DNA of 64,000 nt, from positions 62,001-126,000 of the forward strand of contig JALIFM010000003.1 of NCBI GenBank assembly GCA_022867625.1. Reading direction: 5' to 3'. Under the pieces are notes generated by a model. It worked only from the letters and a program-made list of their open reading frames with translations. It was not told where the DNA came from and did no database searches. Shown one piece after another: positions 51,084-59,648 of the stretch (the first letter of the stretch is position 1; each line of letters begins with the position of its first letter). The DNA is from Lachnospiraceae bacterium NSJ-143. Lineage in GTDB: Bacteria; Bacillota; Clostridia; Lachnospirales; Anaerotignaceae. Made by a program: the position numbers and the translations under genes.

Positions 51084-52013
51084 TTATTCCTCACAGAATT
51101 TAAGAAGCTGTTCCCATCTGTCGTCTACTTCTTTCTGGAACTGCTCTAAAAGCTGCTCATTGCCCTTTTTGAAAAGGTGTTTGAACCTTCCCTGTGGTTT
51201 GAGGAAGTCCTCGATTGGGAGTTTGTTCTTTGGCTTATAGTTAAGTATCCACTTGCCGTCGATAACCTCAAACATTGGCCAGTAGCATGTCTCAACACCG
51301 AGCTTGCACATCTCCATAATGTTTTCTGTAGGGTATCTCCAGCCTCTTGGACAAGGAGCCATAATGTTAAGGTAAGCCGCGCCCTTTGTGTATATGGCCT
51401 TTTCAGCCTTCTCATGAAGGTCTCTGAAATTGCCTATAAATGTTGTCTGAGCAACATAAGGTATATGGTGGCTTGCTATAATCTCTGCCAAGTCCTTCCT
51501 GTTCTGCATTTTACCAGGGGAAACCTTGCCGGCAGGTGTTGTTGTTGTATCAGCGTACATAGGTGTTGCAGATGACCTCTGTATACCTGTGTTCATGTAA
51601 GCGCCGTTGTCGTAGCATACATAAACCATGTCATGGTTTCTTTCCATAGCGCCTGAAAGTGACTGGAAACCGATATCGTATGTACCGCCGTCGCCGCCGA
51701 AAGCTATGAACTTGAATGTATCGTCAATTTTTCCTTTTCTCTTCATTACATTGTAAGCCGCCTCAACACCGCTTAATGTAGCTCCGGCGTTTTCAAAAGC
51801 GTTGTGGATATAAGAATCTGTCCACGCTGTGTACGGATACATGAATGTTGAAACCTCAAGACATCCGGTTGCGTTTGCTATAACAGCCTTGTCCTCCGGT
51901 TTTAATGCCTTAAGCACGTTTCTTACAGCTATTGTGCCGCCGCAGCCGGCGCACATTCTATGGCCGCCTGTAAGTCTTTCAGGCCTGCTCATTATTTCTT
52001 TGAAGTTTACCAA
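51084..52013 (-). CDS. porB: Pyruvate:ferredoxin oxidoreductase, beta subunit
   Basis: A 309-residue beta subunit of the four-subunit 2-oxoacid:ferredoxin oxidoreductase. It binds thiamine diphosphate through GGDGGTYDIGFQSLSGAMERNHDMVYVCYDN (GDG...N motif) and holds cysteines of the proximal cluster: MCAGCGG near the N-terminus, GCLEV, and CPRGW further on. With porC, porD and porA it oxidises pyruvate to acetyl-CoA and CO2 with reduction of ferredoxin. The start is TTG 52013 with GGGAGG 8 nt upstream. Length and motifs match PorB rather than the 2-oxoglutarate enzymes. Confidence 0.95.
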   Translation of the reverse strand: MVNFKEIMSRPERLTGGHRMCAGCGGTIAVRNVLKALKPEDKAVIANATGCLEVSTFMYPYTAWTDSYIHNAFENAGATLSGVEAAYNVMKRKGKIDDTFKFIAFGGDGGTYDIGFQSLSGAMERNHDMVYVCYDNGAYMNTGIQRSSATPMYADTTTTPAGKVSPGKMQNRKDLAEIIASHHIPYVAQTTFIGNFRDLHEKAEKAIYTKGAAYLNIMAPCPRGWRYPTENIMEMCKLGVETCYWPMFEVIDGKWILNYKPKNKLPIEDFLKPQGRFKHLFKKGNEQLLEQFQKEVDDRWEQLLKFCEE

Positions 52014-52027
52014 TTAAAACGCCTCCC

Positions 52028-53209
52028 TCAGTCTCTAAGTGACAAGTAACGGTATGTTTCGCCTACATTGCCTGTTGCAAGTATATCGAACAGTGCGCCG
52101 TATACTTCCTCGATATTCTCAACCTTTACGTCCCTGCCGCCGATACCGTAGATATAATCTACAACCTTGGCAGTTGAGCCTGCTGTATAAAGGGCACTCT
52201 TAACCTCTGCGCCGAGAGGGCCGCCCTGGCTTGAGAAGCCTTCACATCTGTCCATTACAGCGATTACTTTTACGTTTTTAAGGGCTTCAGCTATTTCTTC
52301 CGCCGGGAACGGCCTGAATACCCTTATCTTGAGAAGTCCGACTTTTTTGCCCTCAGCTCTGAGCTTATCTACAGCGTCTTTTGCTGTTCCGGCAGCCGAG
52401 TTGATTATAACAAGTGCGCACTCAGCGTCCTCAAGCTTATATGTCTCAAAGAGTCCATATTTTCTGCCTGATAATTTTTCAAACTCAGCAGCTACATCAA
52501 GTATAACCTGCTTGGCGTTTTCCATAGCAACAGCCTGCTGTTTTTTGTGTTCCATATAGTAAGAAGGTATATCGTAAGGGCCTACAGCCATTGAGTGGCT
52601 CTCGTTGAGGAGGTACTCATCCGGGTTGTAGTCGCCTACAAAATCTCTGACTTCATTGTCCTCAAGAAGCGATATGTTTTCAACAGCGTGGCTTGTTATA
52701 AAGCCGTCCTGACAAATCATAATAGGAAGCCTTACGTCCTTGTGCTCAGCTATCCTGTAGGCCTGAACAAAGTTGTCATAAGCCTCCTGGTTGTTTTCTG
52801 AATAAATCTGAATCCAGCCCGCATCCCTTGCGCCCATAGAATCTGAATGGTCGCAGTTAATATTGATTGGTCCTGAAAGCGCTCTGTTTACACACGCAAG
52901 CGCTATAGGAAGCCTGCATGAAGCTGCTATGTAAAGTTCCTCCCACATAAGCGCAAGACCGCATGACGATGTAGCTGTGAGAGTCCTTGCTCCGGCAGCC
53001 TCCGAGCCAACGCATGCGCTCATAGCTGAATGCTCGCTCTCTACAGGCACAAACTCTGTGTCAACCTGACCATTTGCGCAGAATGTAGAAAAATACTGTG
53101 GAATCTCTGTTGAAGGAGTGATAGGGAAAGCAGCCATAACATCAGGATTAATCTGGCGCATCGCTATTGCCACTGCCTCGTTACCGGATAATCTTTCTCT
53201 TATAGCCAT
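52028..53209 (-). CDS. porA: Pyruvate:ferredoxin oxidoreductase, alpha subunit
   Basis: A 393-residue alpha subunit: GNEAVAIAMRQINPDVMAAFPITPSTEIPQYF is the characteristic substrate-binding start (YPITPST-type motif), followed by SEHSAMSACVGSEAAGARTLTATSSCGLALMWEELYIAAS. The C-terminal domain II is complete. It starts next to the end of porD and precedes porB by 14 bp. Together with porC and porD it forms the order gamma-delta-alpha-beta known from archaea and Thermotoga, instead of the single-chain enzyme (nifJ type) commonly found in clostridia. Confidence 0.95.
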   Translation of the reverse strand: MAIRERLSGNEAVAIAMRQINPDVMAAFPITPSTEIPQYFSTFCANGQVDTEFVPVESEHSAMSACVGSEAAGARTLTATSSCGLALMWEELYIAASCRLPIALACVNRALSGPININCDHSDSMGARDAGWIQIYSENNQEAYDNFVQAYRIAEHKDVRLPIMICQDGFITSHAVENISLLEDNEVRDFVGDYNPDEYLLNESHSMAVGPYDIPSYYMEHKKQQAVAMENAKQVILDVAAEFEKLSGRKYGLFETYKLEDAECALVIINSAAGTAKDAVDKLRAEGKKVGLLKIRVFRPFPAEEIAEALKNVKVIAVMDRCEGFSSQGGPLGAEVKSALYTAGSTAKVVDYIYGIGGRDVKVENIEEVYGALFDILATGNVGETYRYLSLRD

Positions 53210-53512
53210 TTATTTCTCCTCCTTTTTCATTACAATCGCGCCGAAAGGACAAACCTTTGCGCATATGCCGCAGCCTTTGCAGTGTTCAAAATCAAAGTCT
53301 TCTCTTTTTCCGTCCTTTACAGGAATCGCTGAATCCGGACATACAGGTGTGCAGAGAAGGCACTGCTTGCATTTGTCCGCTAAAAATTCCGGAATACTGA
53401 TTCTCCAGTCGCCTGTTCTGAAATCATTGGCTGTGCCGCCTTCATAAACATTACCGGCAGGAGTTATATCTTTCCAGCTAATATTCTCATTTATAAAATC
53501 TACTGATGACAT
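53210..53512 (-). CDS. porD: Pyruvate:ferredoxin oxidoreductase, delta (ferredoxin) subunit
   Basis: A 100-residue ferredoxin-like subunit with two [4Fe-4S] motifs: CKQCLLCTPVCPDSAIP and CKGCGICAKVCPFGAI. It carries electrons from the proximal cluster of PorB to external ferredoxin. The ATG overlaps the porC stop in TAATG and the porA start follows after one base, so the subunits are translationally coupled. Confidence 0.95.
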   Translation of the reverse strand: MSSVDFINENISWKDITPAGNVYEGGTANDFRTGDWRISIPEFLADKCKQCLLCTPVCPDSAIPVKDGKREDFDFEHCKGCGICAKVCPFGAIVMKKEEK

Positions 53513-54084
53513 TATTTTACCTCCTGTAATGACATTCTAAGAGCCTTCATGTTGCCCTCGATAACCTCCGGTTTGGAAGCGAATTTGTGTTTGTATGAGC
53601 CTTCCATCTCAGCAAGGAACGACTCATCGTCCATTATGCCTGTTACCTTTACTATAGCGGCAAGCATAGGCGAGTTAGGGAAATATTTGCCAAGTGCCGC
53701 CACCGAAATTTTTCTGGCGTCTATTGTGTATACCCTGCCCTCATAGCCTTTAAGCATAGGCCTGATTTCATCTGGTGTTTTTGCTGAGTTTATAACTATC
53801 GCGCCCTCCTTTTTGAGGCCCTTTGTTACATCAACAGCCTCAAGAAGTGTTTCGTCTACAACCACAACATATTCAGGGTCATAAATATTTGAGTGAACCC
53901 TTATAGGAATTTCGCTTATTCTGTTATAGGCCGTTATAGGTGCACCCATTCTTTCAGGGCCGTACTCTGGGAAACCCTGCACATATTTACCAGTGTTGAA
54001 CGCTACGTCGGCAAGAAGAAGTGATGCTGTTTTAGCGCCCTGTCCGCCGCGCCCGTGCCATCTAATTTCCAATACATTTGACAA
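53512..54084 (-). CDS. porC: Pyruvate:ferredoxin oxidoreductase, gamma subunit
   Basis: A 190-residue gamma subunit with the typical start EIRWHGRGGQGAKTASLLLADVAFNTGKYVQGFPEYGPERMGAPI. The start is TTG 54084, with GAGGAGG 7-9 nt upstream. It is the first gene of porCDAB and is preceded by a sigma-54-type promoter at 54136-54150. Confidence 0.95.
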   Translation of the reverse strand: MSNVLEIRWHGRGGQGAKTASLLLADVAFNTGKYVQGFPEYGPERMGAPITAYNRISEIPIRVHSNIYDPEYVVVVDETLLEAVDVTKGLKKEGAIVINSAKTPDEIRPMLKGYEGRVYTIDARKISVAALGKYFPNSPMLAAIVKVTGIMDDESFLAEMEGSYKHKFASKPEVIEGNMKALRMSLQEVK

Positions 54085-54135
54085 GATAAATTACCTCCTC
54101 GTATTCTTTTTTTATTTTGACTGGCAATATATAAA

Positions 54136-54150
54136 GCAAACCCCGTGCCA
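54136..54150 (-). promoter_or_regulatory. Sigma-54 (-24/-12) promoter of the por operon
   Basis: The minus strand reads TTGGCACGGGGTTTGCTTT: TGGCAC (54150-54145), 5 bp, TTGC (54139-54136), the exact GG-N10-GC spacing of sigma-54 promoters. Transcription would start near 54125, giving a short leader of about 40 nt before porC. Confidence 0.85.
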
Positions 54151-54360
54151 AAAATTGCAGCTGTAATAAAATTTATCGTTTTTTGTCGTATAAAATTCAA
54201 AATAATTAACTGCATAATTGCTTTTTATGTAAAACATGCCTATTAAACACTAAAATTTAATAGCTGGTAAACTGTTTTTCTTTCAGTAAAAGATTTAATA
54301 TTTTTGATACAGCAGAAAATATTGAAATAAAATAATGTTTTTCTCAAAATACAATTTATT

Positions 54361-54420
54361 TTTGTTATAAAAAATGTTATGATTGTTATAATCAATTGTT
54401 GTAAAAATTCAGATTATAAC
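54361..54420. promoter_or_regulatory. Cluster of GTTATAA repeats, candidate enhancer sites
   Basis: GTTATAATC (54385-54393) and GATTATAAC (54412-54420) are a perfect 9-bp inverted repeat with an 18-bp spacer. Two further copies of the half-site (TTGTTATAA near 54362, TGTTATGAT near 54375) lie just left. The cluster is 220-280 bp upstream of the sigma-54 promoter and right before the activator gene. Confidence 0.55.
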
Positions 54421-54437
54421 ACTATCGGAGGTAACAC

Positions 54438-55862
54438 ATGGACACTGACCATAAGCCTGTTGACGAGCTTGAAATATTCAAGAAAATATTAAACCGCACC
54501 GACGAGGGGGTAAATGTTGTAGATAAAAACGGCGTGCTTATATACGTAAACCGGGTTTCCGCCGAGTACTGCAATTCCAGACCTGCTGAAATGGTCGGCC
54601 GCCAGATTGAGGACTTTTACCCAAACGCGGTGCTGCTGAATGTAATACGGACAAAAAAAGCCGTGCTTGGTGAAAAAATCCACTTTGTAGGAAAGAAAAA
54701 ATATGTATGCTCAAGCTTTCCAATAGAGTTCGGCGGAAAATTTTACGGCGCCTACTCCGTTTTCAGAGACGTTCAGGAAATTGAGGATTTAAACCGCCGT
54801 GTACGATACCTCGAAATGCAGGTATCCCTGACAAAGCCTGAAAAGGACATGGATTCGGTTGTAAACTACGGCGGAACATTAAACGAGGTATTCAACAAGG
54901 CAAAGCGCGCTGTGGGGAGCATTGGCGGACCAAGGCACTCGATTATAACAGGCGAAAGCGGCACAGGAAAAACAATGCTTGCAAACCTTATGTACAACTA
55001 CGCTAAAAAGATAGGGGTTATAGCTGAAAACGCACCTTTTATAGAAATAAACTGCGCACAGTTCACAAATCCGGACATAGCCGCCATGGAGATATTTGGC
55101 AGCGAGGAAGGCGCATACACAGGTTCCAAAAAAAAGCAGGGACTTTTTGAGCAGGCCCACGGAGGGATACTGTTCCTTGACGAGGCCCATACGCTTGAAA
55201 ACTATCAGAACCTGCTTTTAAAGGCCATAGAGAGCGGAAAAATACGGCGTATAGGAGGCGGCAAGGACATAAGCATTAATGTTATAATTATAGCCGCCTC
55301 AACAAGGGATTTGAAGGACGTTCTCCTTCCGGAGCTTTACCAGAGACTTGCCCAGTACGAAATGTATCTCCCTTCGCTGAGGGAAAGAAGCAGAGAGGAA
55401 AAGGAGCTGCTTTTCAGCCATTTTGTAAAAAAGTACGAGCAGGCCGTTATGGAGGCCCACAATATAAGCTATCATGTAAAATTTACGCCGGAGGCCAGAG
55501 AAATGCTTTTAAGGGCTGTATATCCCAGAAACGTGCGCCAGTTCCGCGATGTTATAAACTACAGCATAGATTCCTCATCTCCGCTTATTGAGGATATAGC
55601 CGGTCAGAACGAAATTGTAAACACAGTAACAGCAAAGGACATACCTTTTGACATAGCGGAAATTGAAATACCCGACGAAATTAAGACAAAAAAAGAGTCA
55701 CAGCCAAAGGAAGAAAAGATAACCCCGGCTGTTGAAAAGCTAATAGACAAAATGATAAATGAAGGCAAAGGCCCAAGAAAAATCTCCAATGAGCTTAAAT
55801 CAATGGGCTACCCAATAGAGTACTACAAGGTGGCCTACTATATTAAAATAAATAAAAAATAA
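54438..55862 (+). CDS. PAS-containing sigma-54 enhancer-binding protein
   Basis: A 474-residue regulator. A PAS-like sensor (about residues 10-115: EGVNVVDKNGVLIYVNRVSAEYC...FRDVQEI) is followed by a sigma-54-type AAA+ domain with Walker A GESGTGKT (172-179), a GAFTGA loop in the variant form GAYTGS (225-230), and Walker B GILFLDEAH (243-251). The C-terminus (KGPRKISNELKSMGYPIEYYKVAYYI) looks like a short helix-turn-helix, not the usual Fis type. CGGAGG lies before the ATG. It diverges from porCDAB, whose promoter is sigma-54-type, so it is the obvious activator. Confidence 0.88.
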   Translation: MDTDHKPVDELEIFKKILNRTDEGVNVVDKNGVLIYVNRVSAEYCNSRPAEMVGRQIEDFYPNAVLLNVIRTKKAVLGEKIHFVGKKKYVCSSFPIEFGGKFYGAYSVFRDVQEIEDLNRRVRYLEMQVSLTKPEKDMDSVVNYGGTLNEVFNKAKRAVGSIGGPRHSIITGESGTGKTMLANLMYNYAKKIGVIAENAPFIEINCAQFTNPDIAAMEIFGSEEGAYTGSKKKQGLFEQAHGGILFLDEAHTLENYQNLLLKAIESGKIRRIGGGKDISINVIIIAASTRDLKDVLLPELYQRLAQYEMYLPSLRERSREEKELLFSHFVKKYEQAVMEAHNISYHVKFTPEAREMLLRAVYPRNVRQFRDVINYSIDSSSPLIEDIAGQNEIVNTVTAKDIPFDIAEIEIPDEIKTKKESQPKEEKITPAVEKLIDKMINEGKGPRKISNELKSMGYPIEYYKVAYYIKINKK

Positions 55863-55940
55863 CGCTGTTGTTGTGGACACGGCGAATATATAGTAAAATG
55901 TCATAAGGGTCATTACTGTTATATGACAAAGAGGTGGATT

Positions 55941-56453
55941 ATGAAAAAAAGCGTAAAGCTCAACAACCTGTTTTTCCCTCTGTGGCTTATTGTATGGTTT
56001 ACACCTGCTGCATGGCTTATGGCATTGCCCGTTAATTTTTTAATAGACTCGGCTGTCATAATAATATCCATGAAACTAATGGGCATCACTGAAACAGGCA
56101 AAAGCTACAGAAAGTCGATACTGAGGACATGGCTTCTGGGGTTTGCTGCTGATTTTACAGGAACACTGCTGCTGTTTATATTCTGCCTTATTGATTCCGG
56201 CTCAAAATGGTTTAACAGTGTTCAAAACGGTGTATTTCTCAATCCGTTTAATAATATATTCTCATTCTTAACTGTTGCAGTCTGCTGTGCTGTTTCAGCT
56301 GTGTGCATATATATATTCAACTCTAAATACTGTCTTAAAAATGCTGAGTTAACAGAAAAACAAGTAAAAAAACTGTCCGTATATCTGGCTGTTTTTACAG
56401 CGCCATATCTGTTCTTTTTTCCAACGGCGCTTATACTGCCTTATATCCGATAA
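55941..56453 (+). CDS. Polytopic membrane protein of unknown function
   Basis: A 170-residue protein with four to five hydrophobic helices (about 7-40, 60-85, 100-125, 140-165). KKSVKLNNLFFPLWLIVWFTPAAWLMALPVNFLIDS begins the first hairpin. No family recognised. ATG 55941 has AGAGGTGG just upstream. It is followed 37 bp later by the methyltransferase gene on the same strand. Confidence 0.7.
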   Translation: MKKSVKLNNLFFPLWLIVWFTPAAWLMALPVNFLIDSAVIIISMKLMGITETGKSYRKSILRTWLLGFAADFTGTLLLFIFCLIDSGSKWFNSVQNGVFLNPFNNIFSFLTVAVCCAVSAVCIYIFNSKYCLKNAELTEKQVKKLSVYLAVFTAPYLFFFPTALILPYIR

Positions 56454-56490
56454 AGCATAAACATATTAAAGAAAGGTACGGTGTTTATAA

Positions 56491-57372
56491 ATGTGGAAAG
56501 CTGACAAATGGACTGATTATGAGGTCCTTGACTGTTCCTGCGGCGAAAAACTTGAGCGCTGGGGAAACTATACCCTTGTAAGGCCTGACCCGCAGGTTAT
56601 TTGGAACACAAAAAAAGCCCTTCCGGGCTGGAAAAAAATGAACGGGCATTATCACCGCAGCTCAAAGGGCGGCGGAGAATGGGAGTTTTTTGACCTCCCT
56701 GAGCAGTGGTCAATCAATTACTCCCCTTTGGGGCTTACATTTAATCTTAAGCCTTTTAAATTCAAGCATACAGGTGTTTTTCCTGAGCAGGCCGCAAACT
56801 GGGAATGGTTTTCTGACAAAATAAAGGCTGCTGTCAGAGAAGGCCGTGAGGTTAAGGTTTTAAACCTTTTTGCCTACACAGGAGGCGCCACTCTTGCGGC
56901 GGCCAAGGCAGGCGCAAGAGTAACGCATGTGGACGCGTCCAAGGGCATGGTAAACTGGGCAAAAGAAAACGCCAAATCCTCAGGACTCGAAAACGCGCCT
57001 ATACGCTGGATAATAGATGACTGCGTAAAATTTGTTGAACGCGAAATACGCCGGGAAAATTATTACGACGCTGTTATAATGGACCCTCCAAGTTATGGCA
57101 GGGGGCCAAAAGGCGAGATATGGAAAATTGAGGACGCTGTATATCCGCTTATTGAGCTTTGCTCCAAAGTCCTCACAAAGGACCCGCTGTTTTACCTGAT
57201 AAGCTCATACACAACCGGCCTTGCACCGTCAGTGCTCACATATATGCTCTCCACTGTACTGAATCCGAAATTCGGCGGAACGGCAGAGGCCGACGAGGTT
57301 GGCCTTCCGGTATCATTCACCGGCCTTGCCCTTCCATGTGGAGCAAGTGGCAGATGGTCAAAAAACAGTTGA
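56491..57372 (+). CDS. RlmI/RlmK-like class I SAM methyltransferase
   Basis: A 293-residue methyltransferase. Motif I is VLNLFAYTGGATLAAAKAGARVTHVDAS (about residues 122-150), and the motif IV region is AVIMDPPSYGRGPKGEIWKIEDAVYPL, as in the RlmI/RlmK family of 23S rRNA m5C or m7G methyltransferases. The N-terminal PUA domain of RlmI is missing; instead a tryptophan-rich region of about 95 residues is present, as in many Firmicute homologues. The substrate is most likely rRNA but not proven. AAAGG lies upstream of the ATG. Confidence 0.85.
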   Translation: MWKADKWTDYEVLDCSCGEKLERWGNYTLVRPDPQVIWNTKKALPGWKKMNGHYHRSSKGGGEWEFFDLPEQWSINYSPLGLTFNLKPFKFKHTGVFPEQAANWEWFSDKIKAAVREGREVKVLNLFAYTGGATLAAAKAGARVTHVDASKGMVNWAKENAKSSGLENAPIRWIIDDCVKFVEREIRRENYYDAVIMDPPSYGRGPKGEIWKIEDAVYPLIELCSKVLTKDPLFYLISSYTTGLAPSVLTYMLSTVLNPKFGGTAEADEVGLPVSFTGLALPCGASGRWSKNS

Positions 57373-57376
57373 ATTT

Positions 57377-57406
57377 AAAGAGCACGCCTTAAGGCGTGCT
57401 CTTTTT
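57377..57406. terminator. Bidirectional terminator
   Basis: AAAGAGCACGCCTT and AAGGCGTGCTCTTT form a perfect 14-bp palindrome with T-rich ends between the methyltransferase gene (+) and ftsH (-). Confidence 0.93.
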
Positions 57407-57409
57407 GAT

Positions 57410-59254
57410 TTATCTGTTTAATATGCTCATAAACTCCTCACCTGTAATTGTCTCCTTTTCGAGGAGGTAATTGGCAAGCTCATGAAGCTTATCTATATTT
57501 TCCTTAAGTATTGATATTGCCTTTTCATGCGCCGCCTTTACAGTAGCCACAACTTCCCTGTCAATCATGGCTGATGTGTCCGCAGAGCAGGCAAGGGAGG
57601 TATCCCCGCCCAGATACTGGTTGTTTACAGTTTCAAGGGCTACCATATCAAACTCCCTGCTCATGCCGTACCGTGTAATCATAGCTCTTGCAAGCTTTGT
57701 GGCCTGTTCAATATCGTTTGCCGCTCCGGTTGTAATTGAGCCGAATATCAGCTCCTCAGCTGAGCGCCCGCCTGTAAGGGTTGCTATCTTGTTCTGTGCT
57801 TCCTCTTTGCTCATAAGGTGCTTTTCGCCCTCGTCCACCTGCATTGTATAGCCCAAAGCACCGGAAGTCCTCGGTATTATTGTAATCTTTGTCACAGGCG
57901 CGGAATCGCTCTGCTTTGCGGCCACAAGAGCGTGGCCTATTTCGTGGTAAGACACGACCTTTTTCTCATGAGGCGAAAGCACTGCGTTTTTCCTCTGATA
58001 GCCCGCTATTACCGTTTCCACGCTTTCTTCCAAATCCTCCTGCTTTACATAACTGCGCCCCATTCTTACAGCCCTGAGTGCCGCCTCATTTACAATATTG
58101 GCAAGCTCGGCTCCGGAAGCGCCTGAAGTAGCTCTGGCTATGGCGCCAAAATCTATATCCATGTCCATTTTAACATTTTTGGAGTGAACCCTCAGTATAG
58201 CCTCACGTCCGCTCAGGTCAGGAAGCTCAACAGGTATTCTCCTGTCAAAACGTCCGGGCCTCAAAAGCGCAGCATCAAGTGATTCCGGTCTGTTTGTGGC
58301 CGCAAGTATAACAACGCCCTTGCGTCCGTCAAATCCGTCCATTTCTGTCAAGAGCTGGTTTAATGTCTGCTCCCTCTCATCATTTCCTCCAAGGCCGCTG
58401 CCGTTATCACGCTTTTTGCCTATTGTGTCTATCTCATCAATAAAAACAATACAAGGCGCTTTTTCGCTTGCCTGTTTAAACAAATCCCTTACCTTGGCCG
58501 CGCCCATGCCTACAAACATTTCAACAAACTCAGAACCGGATATTGAAAAAAACGGTACATGCGCCTCTCCGGCCACAGCCTTCGCAAGGAGGGTTTTTCC
58601 AGTTCCCGGAGGGCCTACAAGGAGCGCGCCCTTAGGCAGCTTGGCTCCAATAGCCGCGTATTTGTCTGGATTATGCAGAAAATCCACAATCTCTGTGAGG
58701 GCGTCCTTTGACTCCTCCTCCCCGGCCACATCGTCAAATGTAACCCCTGTTTCCGTCTCTGCATAAATCTTTGCGTTGGCCTTGCCGAATGTCATGGCAG
58801 GCCCCATGCCGCCGCCCATTTTTTTCATGAGCATTCTGGACAAAAGCTGACCTATCAGAATAAATATGAATATAGGCACAACCCATGTAAGTATAAGGTT
58901 TACAAGTGTTGAGTTCTGCTTCGGTATTTCTGAACCGAATTTAACACCGTGGCTCTGGAGCCTTTCTATAAGGCCGTTGTCCGGAAAAATGCCGGTCTTA
59001 AAATACTGGTCGGCCCCATTGCCGTCCTTCGCCACAAACATAATCTGCTGTGATGAATAGTCGACCGCAGCCTCCGTTACCTTGTCATCGTTTACCATTG
59101 TGATAAATTCGCTGTACCCTACCTCTGTCACCTTTCTCTGCATAACCGAAGGGAAAAACAGAGCGTTAAGTAGCATCACCACAAGCAGAGTCAAGCCGTA
59201 ATAATATAAAATCGACTTTTTGGGTTTGTCGCCGCCCTCATTGTTTTCTATCAT
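57410..59254 (-). CDS. ftsH: ATP-dependent zinc metalloprotease FtsH
   Basis: FtsH degrades misfolded membrane proteins and some regulators. The 614-residue protein has two membrane helices (about 15-35 and 117-137) flanking an external domain, an AAA+ module with Walker A GPPGTGKT (214-221), Walker B CIVFIDEID and the second region of homology, and the zinc protease with HEIGH (about residue 430). The C-terminal end is short. It begins with ATG 59254 and is followed by a bidirectional terminator. The usual neighbours tilS and hpt are not seen next to it. Confidence 0.97.
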   Translation of the reverse strand: MIENNEGGDKPKKSILYYYGLTLLVVMLLNALFFPSVMQRKVTEVGYSEFITMVNDDKVTEAAVDYSSQQIMFVAKDGNGADQYFKTGIFPDNGLIERLQSHGVKFGSEIPKQNSTLVNLILTWVVPIFIFILIGQLLSRMLMKKMGGGMGPAMTFGKANAKIYAETETGVTFDDVAGEEESKDALTEIVDFLHNPDKYAAIGAKLPKGALLVGPPGTGKTLLAKAVAGEAHVPFFSISGSEFVEMFVGMGAAKVRDLFKQASEKAPCIVFIDEIDTIGKKRDNGSGLGGNDEREQTLNQLLTEMDGFDGRKGVVILAATNRPESLDAALLRPGRFDRRIPVELPDLSGREAILRVHSKNVKMDMDIDFGAIARATSGASGAELANIVNEAALRAVRMGRSYVKQEDLEESVETVIAGYQRKNAVLSPHEKKVVSYHEIGHALVAAKQSDSAPVTKITIIPRTSGALGYTMQVDEGEKHLMSKEEAQNKIATLTGGRSAEELIFGSITTGAANDIEQATKLARAMITRYGMSREFDMVALETVNNQYLGGDTSLACSADTSAMIDREVVATVKAAHEKAISILKENIDKLHELANYLLEKETITGEEFMSILNR

Positions 59255-59411
59255 TTAATCAATCCTTTCATACTCTTATAAGCCTGTCAAATCTGCCTCA
59301 AAGCCATTTTACACAGGCCGGCTGAATTTTATCAGCTGATTATGATTTTATTATAAAACTATTTTTAATGCAACATATATTTAGGTACTGTACCAAATGT
59401 TAACACATAAT

Positions 59412-59600
59412 TTACATTTGTCTTTCAGCCGATTTGTACTCATCATAAACCCGATAATACGGGCAGCTGTAAAATGATGACGACATAAATTTAAGCATCT
59501 CGTCCTCGTCAAGGTTTACAAGGCATACATAATACCCGCATTCCTCATCATAAACAAAATTTACACAGCTTTCGCAGTTGGTAACCTTTTTATTATACAT
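59412..59600 (-). CDS. Small cysteine-rich protein (DUF6472-like)
   Basis: A 62-residue protein with five cysteines: TNCESCVNFVYDEECGYYVC, then FYSCPYYRVYDEY. It resembles the DUF6472 family found in Lachnospirales; the cysteine spacing suggests a structural zinc or Fe-S site. AAGGTGG lies 4 nt before the ATG. It stands alone between ftsH and the cyclo-ligase gene. No function is known to me. Confidence 0.72.
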   Translation of the reverse strand: MYNKKVTNCESCVNFVYDEECGYYVCLVNLDEDEMLKFMSSSFYSCPYYRVYDEYKSAERQM

Positions 59601-59613
59601 AAAACCACCTTCA

Positions 59614-59647
59614 AAAATACCCTCCGTCTTACGGAGGGCAAAAAAAC
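59614..59647. terminator. Terminator after the cyclo-ligase gene
   Basis: CCCTCCGT and ACGGAGGG form an 8-bp stem around 3 nt with T-rich flanks on both sides (TATTTTT on the minus strand). Confidence 0.82.
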
Positions 59648-59648
59648 T

